Of a DNA stretch of 10,941 bases, positions 1 to 4,669 are shown one piece after another. The notes below the pieces were generated by a model. The model was not told where the DNA came from and ran no database searches. It worked only from the letters and a program-made list of their open reading frames with translations. A program made the translations under genes and the position numbers. Source of the DNA: Nanobdellota archaeon (lineage in GTDB: Archaea > Nanobdellota > Nanobdellia > Pacearchaeales > GW2011-AR1); the NCBI GenBank assembly GCA_018897135.1, contig JAHILJ010000033.1, positions 1 to 10,941 of the forward strand. Reading direction: 5' to 3'. The first letter of the stretch is position 1. The number at the start of each line of letters is the position of its first letter.

Positions 1-1
1 G

Positions 2-775
2 AAAGTAAAACACCTTTTATTGGCAAGTACAGATGCAGATACAATGGTCTCTTCAGAATGGATAAAAACAATTCTCAAGACTTATAAAAATACAAAAGCA
101 GATTTTTTAGTTGGTGATGGTTTTTTTAAAAAGAGGTTTTGGGAAACTGTCCCAAATTTAAAAAAGTGGTTTCTATCTTCCAAAAAGAATTTGAAAAAAG
201 TAGATTCAGATTTTGTTTTTATGTTGGGGGGTTATAATTTTGTTATAACAAGAACCCTTTTTCAAAGAATAAATTTAAAAGGGTTGAATGAAAATTCAAG
301 TGATAGGATTTTTAGTGTTAACGCAAGAATTTTAAATGCAAAATTCATAAAGATGAATTCTATTAATTATGTAAGTCCAAGAAGGTTTGTTTTTCATATA
401 AGAGATTTGTGTAATAAAGGGACTTATGGAATTCCTTTGACAAATATAAGAGGAAACTTTGAGGCACAAGCAAAAATTGCAGATAAATTAGCAGAAGAAG
501 GAAAATTAGACTCAAAAAAGTTTATTAGAAACTATTTGAAAGAATACCTTTTTTTAGTTTTATTATTAAATTCTTCTCTTTTAGAAAAAAATAAAAAATA
601 TTTTAAAGGGTTTTACAAAGAAATAGAAAAAATCATTTCTAAATATGAGGCCAAAGATTATTGGAACAATTTAGACCTTCTTTTGAAAAGAGCAGAATTT
701 TTAACTAGAAAATTTTGGAAAAAAGTTTACAAAAATATTCTTTCTTTTGAATTTAATCAATCTTCCATTTATTAA
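2..775 (+). CDS. Family 2 glycosyltransferase, 5' end beyond the window
   Basis: This reading frame is open from the left edge, so the N-terminus is missing. It begins inside the GT-A fold: the first visible segment is hydrophobic and leads into the DxD-type motif STDADT, which in family 2 glycosyltransferases binds the metal and the nucleotide-sugar diphosphate. Further on are GGYNFVITR and a stretch around SSDRIFSVNARI that fits the acceptor-side part of such enzymes. The last ~110 residues are lysine-rich, helical-looking and include one hydrophobic patch (YLFLVLLLNSSLL). A TTG at 20 could be read as a start, but the motif straddles it and homology continues upstream, so a partial gene is the better call. 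The enzyme would transfer a sugar from a nucleotide-sugar to a glycan or lipid acceptor at the membrane. Its final 23 bases overlap the convergent rnp4. Donor and acceptor cannot be told. Confidence 0.8.
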   Translation, partial: KVKHLLLASTDADTMVSSEWIKTILKTYKNTKADFLVGDGFFKKRFWETVPNLKKWFLSSKKNLKKVDSDFVFMLGGYNFVITRTLFQRINLKGLNENSSDRIFSVNARILNAKFIKMNSINYVSPRRFVFHIRDLCNKGTYGIPLTNIRGNFEAQAKIADKLAEEGKLDSKKFIRNYLKEYLFLVLLLNSSLLEKNKKYFKGFYKEIEKIISKYEAKDYWNNLDLLLKRAEFLTRKFWKKVYKNILSFEFNQSSIY

Positions 776-1016
776 CTTTCTCACAATTATCACAAACAGT
801 TGATTTTCTTCTGTTTTTAATTCTAATTTTTTCTTTTCCAGAAAAAGGAGTTAAACATTTTTTACAAAACAATTTCCTTTTTTCTTTCAAGGGAATTTTT
901 TTTCTCGCTGCAAGTTTTTTAATTTTCTTAATTTCTTTTGAAGTTTTATTTTTTATATCAGAAAAAAATTCATTAATTTGTTTTTCAGTTTCTGTTTTAG
1001 AGATTTTAAAATTCAT
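753..1016 (-). CDS. rnp4: RNase P protein component 4 (Rpr2/Rpp21 family)
   Basis: The 87-residue protein has a basic helical N-terminal half and a C-terminal zinc ribbon with cysteines at 51, 54, 75 and 78 (FCKKC and VCDNC), separated by the basic stretch KIRIKNRRKST. This arrangement and size match archaeal Rnp4, homologue of eukaryotic Rpp21/Rpr2. Rnp4 pairs with Rpp29 on the specificity side of archaeal RNase P, which removes 5' leaders from pre-tRNAs. The start is supported by a TATA-like element about 24 bases upstream, which implies a leaderless mRNA. The tail overlaps the convergent glycosyltransferase gene by 23 bases. It sits about 650 bases from the three tRNA genes, but independently transcribed. 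Identification rests on the Cys pattern and length, not on a search. Confidence 0.85.
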   Translation of the reverse strand: MNFKISKTETEKQINEFFSDIKNKTSKEIKKIKKLAARKKIPLKEKRKLFCKKCLTPFSGKEKIRIKNRRKSTVCDNCEKVNKWKID

Positions 1017-1035
1017 AATTTTCTAAAGAATAAGA

Positions 1036-1044
1036 ATTTTATAA
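1036..1044 (-). promoter_or_regulatory. TATA box of rnp4
   Basis: On the minus strand this reads ttataaaat, centred about 24 bases upstream of the rnp4 ATG at 1016. That spacing places transcription start at or next to the start codon, as for other genes in the window. Confidence 0.5.
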
Positions 1045-1052
1045 TTGTATCT

Positions 1053-1364
1053 TTATCGATTTATGCTCTTTTGATATTTAATCGCTTTTTTGAATTTTGC
1101 TTTTTGAATTCTTCTATCGTATTTATCTGGGATTTTTTTCAAATATTTATTCATTCTTGTATATGTGGTGTCGTTTTCTTGAATGTAATAAGTATCTATG
1201 CCTGTTCTTTTTCCAACATAAATAGACTTTTTTTCAGAATCAACTATTTTTTCTATTCTTTTAGAGGTTCCACAATTTGGAAAACAAGTGGAAGTTACTC
1301 CGACAACTATTGCGGTATATATGATAAATTCTGCAAGTCCCGTAAAAAAATTTTCTTCTCCCAT
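1053..1364 (-). CDS. Small membrane-anchored protein of unknown function
   Basis: I do not recognise this 103-residue protein. It has a short acidic N-terminus (MGEEN), a hydrophobic segment at roughly residues 9-26 that could be a single membrane helix or signal anchor, then a CxxxC pair (C27, C31) immediately after it. The remaining 70 residues are hydrophilic and strongly basic (ending KFKKAIKYQKSINR). This suggests a small protein with a membrane anchor and a soluble, possibly nucleic-acid- or lipid-facing tail. The start is favoured by a TATA box centred 25 bases upstream. The gene ends 36 bases upstream of rnp4 in the same direction. An overlapping plus-strand frame (978-1433) is Phe/Ile/Cys-rich and looks like the complement of this gene. 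Confidence 0.6.
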   Translation of the reverse strand: MGEENFFTGLAEFIIYTAIVVGVTSTCFPNCGTSKRIEKIVDSEKKSIYVGKRTGIDTYYIQENDTTYTRMNKYLKKIPDKYDRRIQKAKFKKAIKYQKSINR

Positions 1365-1383
1365 TCTTTTTTGTGCCTTGAGA

Positions 1384-1394
1384 TATTTATAAAT
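1384..1394 (-). promoter_or_regulatory. TATA box of the 103-residue gene
   Basis: On the minus strand the site reads atttataaata, centred about 25 bases upstream of the ATG at 1364, consistent with a leaderless mRNA. Confidence 0.55.
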
Positions 1395-1431
1395 CTTTTG
1401 TTTGTTACTTTTATAAAATTAAAACATCTTT

Positions 1432-1438
1432 AAAAAAA
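1432..1438 (-). terminator. Oligo-T terminator after 5S rRNA
   Basis: Seven consecutive T residues on the minus strand lie 6 bases past the 3' end of the 5S rRNA. Archaeal RNA polymerase terminates at such T tracts. No strong hairpin precedes it other than the terminal 5S helix itself. Confidence 0.5.
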
Positions 1439-1444
1439 TAGTGA

Positions 1445-1556
1445 AAGACAGTTTGATGTTTTGGCAGCTTGCGGGCCACTACTGACACCAACATAGGAAG
1501 CTTAACTTCTGTGTTCGGAAAGGGAACAGGTGTTTCCAACCTATTATGACTGTCTT
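1445..1556 (-). rRNA. 5S ribosomal RNA
   Basis: On the minus strand this 112-base stretch has the conserved 5S core CCGAACACAGAAGTTAAG and the loop region GGTTGGAAACACCTGTTCC. Its ends form a perfect 8-bp terminal helix (aagacagt with actgtctt), which sets the boundaries. No 16S or 23S rRNA is visible in the window, so the 5S gene is unlinked or far from them, or the operon lies elsewhere. It is divergent from the tRNA cluster, with its own TATA box upstream and a T tract downstream, so it looks like a stand-alone transcription unit. Confidence 0.92.
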
Positions 1557-1578
1557 CAAAACTCCAAGAATATTTCTG

Positions 1579-1588
1579 TTTATAAAAC
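1579..1588 (-). promoter_or_regulatory. TATA box of 5S rRNA
   Basis: On the minus strand the site reads gttttataaa, centred about 27 bases upstream of the 5S rRNA 5' end, the usual archaeal distance. Confidence 0.6.
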
Positions 1589-1590
1589 TT

Positions 1591-1598
1591 TTTATATT
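1591..1598 (+). promoter_or_regulatory. TATA-like box preceding the truncated tRNA-Leu 5' copy
   Basis: The sequence tttatatt is centred about 25 bases before position 1620, exactly where the partial copy of the tRNA-Leu 5' end begins. It may be the original tRNA-Leu promoter, now driving a transcript that starts 50 bases upstream of the intact gene. Confidence 0.4.
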
Positions 1599-1619
1599 GT
1601 GATATTGTCCTAAAATCAA

Positions 1620-1633
1620 GTGGGTGTGCCGGA
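1620..1633 (+). repeat. 14-base copy of the tRNA-Leu 5' end
   Basis: The 14 bases gtgggtgtgccgga are identical to positions 1-14 of tRNA-Leu at 1670-1683. The copy covers the acceptor 5' strand and the first D-stem strand, then diverges. It lies 50 bases upstream of the gene, in the same orientation, with a TATA-like box at the right distance. It could be the residue of a small tandem duplication or of an insertion at the start of the gene. Confidence 0.75.
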
Positions 1634-1658
1634 CAGGTTTTTTAAACCACCAGCACAC
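1624..1658 (+). repeat. Hairpin between the two tRNA-Leu 5' copies
   Basis: An outer stem pairs gtgtgccgg (1624-1632) with ccagcacac (1650-1658), 8 of 9 pairs with one C/A mismatch. An inner stem pairs ggttt (1636-1640) with aaacc (1644-1648) around three T. The 5' strand of the outer stem is part of the duplicated tRNA sequence. The inner tttaaa also serves as a plausible TATA box for tRNA-Leu. Confidence 0.55.
1641..1646 (+). promoter_or_regulatory. TATA-like box of tRNA-Leu
   Basis: The sequence tttaaa is centred about 26 bases upstream of the tRNA-Leu 5' end. It lies inside the hairpin at 1624-1658, so the site may have arisen with that insertion. Confidence 0.4.
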
Positions 1659-1669
1659 TTGTTTGTTAG

Positions 1670-1753
1670 GTGGGTGTGCCGGAGTGGTCAAACGGGCTAG
1701 ATTAAGGCTCTAGTGGCTTAGTGCCTACGAGGGTTCGAATCCTTCCACCCACA
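1670..1753 (+). tRNA. tRNA-Leu, anticodon reads AAG (atypical for archaea)
   Basis: The 84-base gene folds as a class II tRNA: acceptor gtgggtg with cacccac and discriminator A, D stem ccg/cgg, anticodon stem ctaga (1697-1701) with tctag (1709-1713), a long variable arm (1714-1728), T stem gaggg/ccttc and T loop ttcgaat. There is no encoded CCA. The long variable arm, A73 and Leu-like D arm support leucine. With the 5-bp anticodon stem fixed, the loop is ttaaggc and the anticodon is AAG (1704-1706). Archaea normally use GAG for this box and lack A34 tRNAs. Reading UAA instead would shift the register by one base and destroy the stem. Both ends of this gene are partly duplicated nearby (1620-1633 and 1824-1841). 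Confidence 0.88.
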
Positions 1754-1754
1754 T
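1737..1754 (+). repeat. tRNA-Leu 3' end, first copy of an 18-base direct repeat
   Basis: These bases (gaatccttccacccacat) form the end of the T loop, the T-stem 3' strand, the acceptor 3' strand, the discriminator A and one flanking T. They recur exactly at 1824-1841, 87 bases downstream. Confidence 0.85.
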
Positions 1755-1793
1755 GTGGATTTGAACAAAGAAGTTTAAATGCCAAGGAAAGAG

Positions 1794-1820
1794 CGCGAGA
1801 AAAACTTGTGTTGTCTCGCG
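1794..1820 (+). repeat. Hairpin in the spacer after tRNA-Leu
   Basis: A perfect 7-bp stem, cgcgaga (1794-1800) with tctcgcg (1814-1820), encloses a 13-base loop. It lies just before the duplicated tRNA-Leu 3' end. It is GC-rich compared with its surroundings, as structured RNAs are in AT-rich archaea, so it may be part of a small RNA. No known RNA family is recognised. Confidence 0.45.
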
Positions 1821-1823
1821 TGA

Positions 1824-1841
1824 GAATCCTTCCACCCACAT
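1824..1841 (+). repeat. Second copy of the tRNA-Leu 3' end
   Basis: This is an exact 18-base repeat of 1737-1754. It lacks everything 5' of the T loop, so it cannot be a tRNA by itself. It ends 8 bases before tRNA-Arg begins. A tRNA 3' end repeated downstream in direct orientation is what integration into a tRNA gene leaves behind, though an 87-base unit is far too small for an autonomous element. Confidence 0.8.
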
Positions 1842-1849
1842 TTGTATGT

Positions 1850-1967
1850 GCACCTGTAACTCAGCTTGGATAGAGTGCTTCCCCCCTATGGAAAACAGTT
1901 GTTTTACATTAAAGGAACTTGATCCGCAGAAAGGAAGAAGTCGTAGGTTCAAATCCTACCAGGTGCG
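1850..1967 (+). tRNA. tRNA-Arg (CCT) with a 43-base intron at 37/38
   Basis: Acceptor gcacctg pairs with caggtgc (discriminator G), D arm actc/gagt, T stem gtagg/cctac with loop ttcaaat, anticodon stem cttcc (1878-1882) with ggaag (1933-1937). Between the stem strands lie 50 bases, leaving a 43-base intron (1889-1931) after removing a 7-base loop. Using the canonical 37/38 position and the outer pairing gga/tcc with 3-base bulges tat and aaa, the spliced loop is ccccTAA-like with anticodon CCT, arginine AGG. The D arm and G73 fit Arg; Trp (CCA) would require a shifted splice site. The central helix of the bulge-helix-bulge is poor, and position 33 is C instead of the near-universal U. There is no clear TATA box at -27, so it may be co-transcribed with tRNA-Leu. 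Confidence 0.8.
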
Positions 1968-1989
1968 TTCAAATTAATATGTGCGTAAA

Positions 1990-1997
1990 CTTTAAAA
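1990..1997 (+). promoter_or_regulatory. TATA box of tRNA-Gly
   Basis: The sequence ctttaaaa is centred about 28 bases upstream of the tRNA-Gly 5' end. Confidence 0.5.
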
Positions 1998-2021
1998 CTG
2001 CCTTCAGAATATTTAATATAT

Positions 2022-2109
2022 GCGTGGGTAGTATAGTGGTAGTATAACTGGCTTCCATAATTATTTTTGAAGAGACCAGTTGACCCGGGTTCGAATCCCG
2101 GCCCGCGCA
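2022..2109 (+). tRNA. tRNA-Gly (TCC) with a 17-base intron at 37/38
   Basis: Acceptor gcgtggg pairs with cccgcgc (one T-G pair) and discriminator A. The D arm gtatagtggtagtat and the 4-base variable loop TGAC are typical of tRNA-Gly, with T stem ccggg/cccgg and loop ttcgaat. Anticodon stem actgg (2047-2051) pairs with ccagt (2076-2080). The intervening 24 bases form a textbook bulge-helix-bulge: cttc (2052-2055) pairs with gaag (2069-2072) and the two 3-base bulges are cat and aga. Cutting after the second base of each bulge removes a 17-base intron (2058-2074) and leaves loop cttccaa with anticodon TCC at 2054-2056. The substrate would be cut by the archaeal tRNA splicing endonuclease. Confidence 0.93.
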
Positions 2110-2110
2110 T
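2092..2110 (+). repeat. tRNA-Gly 3' end, first copy of a 19-base direct repeat
   Basis: This segment (cgaatcccggcccgcgcat) runs from the T loop through the acceptor 3' strand and discriminator to the first flanking T. It recurs with one change at 2184-2202. Confidence 0.85.
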
Positions 2111-2114
2111 AATT

Positions 2115-2139
2115 AGATGAGAACCCGAGGGTTTCGTCT
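2115..2139 (+). repeat. Hairpin in the spacer after tRNA-Gly
   Basis: The strand agatga-aacc pairs with ggtt-tcgtct around a CGAG tetraloop (2126-2129, with a possible extra C-G closing pair), with one bulged G (2121). The stem is about 10 bp with one T-G pair. It starts 5 bases after the tRNA 3' end. It could be a transcript terminator or part of a structured leader for secF. No T tract follows, which argues against simple termination. Confidence 0.5.
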
Positions 2140-2183
2140 GATTCAAATATTCAATAGCGGACGACGGAGAGCAAAGCGACCCA

Positions 2184-2202
2184 CGAATCCCGGCCCGCAC
2201 AT
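2184..2202 (+). repeat. Second, slightly decayed copy of the tRNA-Gly 3' end
   Basis: Eighteen of 19 bases match 2092-2110; the one change is G to A at the position of acceptor base 71, which would turn a C-G pair with C2 into a mismatch. The copy ends 9 bases before the secF ATG, so it would form part of any secF leader. The decay fits a sequence freed from tRNA function. Confidence 0.8.
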
Positions 2203-2211
2203 AAAAAGAAA

Positions 2212-3102
2212 ATGCAAGAACAAGAAACACAACAAAAAAAGCAATGGCATGATAAATACTACAAGTTGTTACTTTTAATTCCAATAGCTCTTTTTCTTTT
2301 TTCATTTATTTACATGGGAATTTTTTATTCAAACAATCACGATTTTATTTACAAAGATATTTCATTAACAGGAGGAACTTCTGTAACAATTTATGAAAAA
2401 ATTAGTTCTGCTGAATTAGAGCAGGAAATTTCAGGCCAACTCGAAGACGTAGACACAAGAGAAATTTATAGTTTGTTTACAGGAGAACAAAAAGCAATTG
2501 AAATAAAAACAAGGTCTTCAACCCAAGAAGTTAAACAGGTTTTAGAAAAATCATTAGGTTATGAACTTAAGGACGGAATAAACAGCGATTTTCAATTCAC
2601 AGGTTCTTCATTAAGCGAAAATTTTTACAACCAACTTTTGGTAGCTATTTTATTTGCTTTTATTTTTATGGCAATTGTTGTGTTTATAATTTTTAGAACA
2701 GCAATTCCTTCAACAGCAGTAATCATTGCAGCTTTTGCAGATATTTTAATGACCCTTGTTCTTGTAAATATTTTAGGGATCAAAATGTCTTCTGCAGGGA
2801 TTATCGCATTTTTAATGTTAATTGGGTATTCTGTTGATACAGATATTTTACTTACAACCCGACTTTTAAAAAGACGCGAAGGCTCTTTGAACAGTCGAAT
2901 TTTTGGTGCATTTAAAACAGGAACTACAATGACCCTTACTTCAATAGTTGCTGTGGGGGTTGCATTAATTATTGTAAAATCTTTTTCATCTGTTCTAACA
3001 CAAATTTTCACAATTCTTGTTATAGGTTTAGTTTTTGATCTTCTTAATACTTGGATAACAAATGTTTCAATCCTTAAATGGTATGTGGAGAAGAAAAAAT
3101 GA
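2212..3102 (+). CDS. secF: Protein translocase subunit SecF
   Basis: The 296-residue protein has the SecF layout: a cytosolic N-terminus, a first membrane helix at about 17-38, a large external domain with the conserved DISLTGGTSV motif (49-58), then five membrane helices from about residue 140. The family signature GYSVDTDILLTTRLLKR at 205-221 matches archaeal SecF. With SecD it forms the membrane complex that uses the proton gradient to assist late steps of Sec-dependent protein export. The archaeal gene order secF then secD is seen, joined by a 4-base ATGA overlap. No TATA box or Shine-Dalgarno sequence is evident in the 40 bases before the ATG; instead a decayed tRNA-Gly end lies there, so the transcript may start further upstream (a tcaaatatt at about 2143-2151 is a weak candidate) or read through from the tRNA. 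Confidence 0.93.
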   Translation: MQEQETQQKKQWHDKYYKLLLLIPIALFLFSFIYMGIFYSNNHDFIYKDISLTGGTSVTIYEKISSAELEQEISGQLEDVDTREIYSLFTGEQKAIEIKTRSSTQEVKQVLEKSLGYELKDGINSDFQFTGSSLSENFYNQLLVAILFAFIFMAIVVFIIFRTAIPSTAVIIAAFADILMTLVLVNILGIKMSSAGIIAFLMLIGYSVDTDILLTTRLLKRREGSLNSRIFGAFKTGTTMTLTSIVAVGVALIIVKSFSSVLTQIFTILVIGLVFDLLNTWITNVSILKWYVEKKK

Positions 3103-4625
3103 AACAAAAATTAACTTGGAAAATTTGGCTTTTAATTATTATTTTAGTTTTATCTTTTTTGTCAATTTTTGGAATGCCTCCAACATTTTCTCAAAAAGGA
3201 GTTTTAATAAAAAGCGTAGAATCAAATTCAACAGCATTTGAACAAGGCCTGCGTTCAGGCCAAGTAATTATTTCTATTGACTCAAAAAAAGTAGATTCTT
3301 TTGAAGATTTTACAAAAATAATTCAGGAAAAATTTCCATCTGCAGAAAAAATTAAAACAACAATTCAAACAAAACAAGAAGAATTTATTTTATACGATAA
3401 CCAAACACCACAAATAATTGTTTCAGATATTCCTTTGACTAATTTGAAAATGGGTTTAGATCTTGTTGGAGGTTCTCGTGCATTGGTTCAAGCACAAGAA
3501 AAAAAACTTTCAACAGCTGAAATAACCGAACTTGTCGACGTTATAAGAAATAGATTAAATGTTTATGGAATTGCAGACATGAACATCCGTTCTGTTTCAG
3601 ATCTTTCAGGGGAAAATTATGTTTTAATAGAAATTGCAGGAGCAACACCAGCAGATTTAGAAAAACTTATTTCAGAGCAAGGAAAGTTCGAAGCAAAAAT
3701 CGCAAACAAAACTGTTTTTATCGGAGGAGAAAGAGACATTGCTTCTGTTGGAAGAGATGCGCAAAACGCAAGAATAGAAATGTGTGGGAAGTCAAATGAA
3801 GGATATGCATGTAGATTTAGTTTTACAGTAACTTTAAGCGGGGAAGCTGCTAAAAAACACGCAGATGTTACAGATAAATTAGAAGTGAATTCAACTTCTG
3901 AGGGAAATTATCTTTCTGAAAAATTAGATCTTTATGTCGACGACAAACTTGTTGACAGTTTGTTAATAGGTGAATCTCTAAAAGGCCAAGTAACAACTCA
4001 AATTGCAATTTCAGGTTCAAGTTCAGGAGAAACAGAGCCCGACGCATACGAAGCTGCTCAAGAATCAATGCACAATCTTCAAACAATTTTAATTACAGGA
4101 AGTTTACCTTATAAATTAGAAATAGTTAAACTAGACACAATTTCTCCAACACTTGGCGAAGAATTTTCAAAATCAATTTTAACAGCAGGACTAATAGCAC
4201 TTCTTGCAGTGGGAATTATTGTTTTTATAAGATATAAAAATTTCAAATCTTCAATTGCTTTGTTAATAACCAGCATTTCTGAAATTGTAATTATCCTTGG
4301 AATTGCAGCTTTAGTTGAATGGAACTTAGACCTCCCAAGTATTGCAGGAATTTTAGCAACAATCGGAACAGGAATCGATAGTCAAATAATTATCCTAGAC
4401 GAATCACGACAAAAAGAATTCATAAGTTTAAAGCAAAGATTAAAGCGAGCTTTTTCCATTATTCTCGGCGCATATTTCACAGCACTTGTCGCTCTCCTTC
4501 CTCTTCTTTGGGCAGGTGCAGGCTTACTAAAAGGTTTTGCAATCACAACAATAATTGGAATCACGACAGGGGTTCTCATCACAAGACCTGCGTTTTCAGA
4601 TATGGTTAAGATGATTGAGGGTTAG
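3099..4625 (+). CDS. secD: Protein translocase subunit SecD
   Basis: The start at 3099 is chosen over an in-frame ATG at 3078 because it overlaps the secF stop as ATGA and has GGAG about 8 bases upstream, pointing to translational coupling. The 508-residue product has a membrane helix at about 9-26 and a PDZ-like segment at about 33-105 (GVLIKSVESNSTAFEQGL, then QVIISIDSKKV). The SecD motif MGLDLVGGSRALV is at 118-130, followed by a P1-type external region, then five membrane helices from about 358. GTGIDSQIIILDE at 423-435 matches the conserved SecD helix 4 region. It works with SecF in proton-driven protein export. The flippase that follows has its own promoter, so the operon ends here; a T-rich run at 4653-4668 may terminate it. 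Confidence 0.93.
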   Translation: MKQKLTWKIWLLIIILVLSFLSIFGMPPTFSQKGVLIKSVESNSTAFEQGLRSGQVIISIDSKKVDSFEDFTKIIQEKFPSAEKIKTTIQTKQEEFILYDNQTPQIIVSDIPLTNLKMGLDLVGGSRALVQAQEKKLSTAEITELVDVIRNRLNVYGIADMNIRSVSDLSGENYVLIEIAGATPADLEKLISEQGKFEAKIANKTVFIGGERDIASVGRDAQNARIEMCGKSNEGYACRFSFTVTLSGEAAKKHADVTDKLEVNSTSEGNYLSEKLDLYVDDKLVDSLLIGESLKGQVTTQIAISGSSSGETEPDAYEAAQESMHNLQTILITGSLPYKLEIVKLDTISPTLGEEFSKSILTAGLIALLAVGIIVFIRYKNFKSSIALLITSISEIVIILGIAALVEWNLDLPSIAGILATIGTGIDSQIIILDESRQKEFISLKQRLKRAFSIILGAYFTALVALLPLLWAGAGLLKGFAITTIIGITTGVLITRPAFSDMVKMIEG

Positions 4626-4639
4626 GTAAAATAGATTAG

Positions 4640-4648
4640 CTTTAAAAA
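4640..4648 (+). promoter_or_regulatory. TATA box of the flippase gene
   Basis: The sequence ctttaaaaa is centred about 26 bases upstream of the ATG at 4670, implying a leaderless mRNA. The T-rich stretch between the box and the start codon could also end secD transcription. Confidence 0.5.
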
Positions 4649-4669
4649 TAAAATTCTTCTTTTTATTTT

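Noticed and set aside
978..1433. Plus-strand 151-residue frame opposite the 103-residue gene and rnp4
   Set aside because: It is Phe/Ile/Cys/Ser-rich as complement frames in AT-rich DNA are, overlaps two better-supported minus genes, and lacks a promoter.
1824..1841. 3' half of a trans-spliced (split) tRNA
   Set aside because: The piece starts in the T loop, lacks an anticodon half, and no matching 5' partner or splice motif was found; the intact tRNA-Leu is next to it.
1967..1988. Short repeats after tRNA-Arg (gttcaaat, gtgcgt) as a third tRNA-end copy
   Set aside because: Only 6-8 bases match, at irregular spacing; chance is sufficient, unlike the 18-19-base copies of the other two tRNAs.
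2113..2144. Possible box C/D guide RNA (gatga ... ctga) after tRNA-Gly
   Set aside because: Box C is imperfect, no second C'/D' pair is present, and the span is occupied by a stable hairpin instead of an unpaired guide.
1479..2305. Minus-strand frames across 5S rRNA, the tRNA cluster and the start of secF
   Set aside because: Their products (for example MRGPGFEPGS) are reverse translations of tRNA T arms and of secF, not proteins.
2625..3107. Minus-strand 160-residue frame inside secF
   Set aside because: Complement of the secF membrane helices; no own signals.
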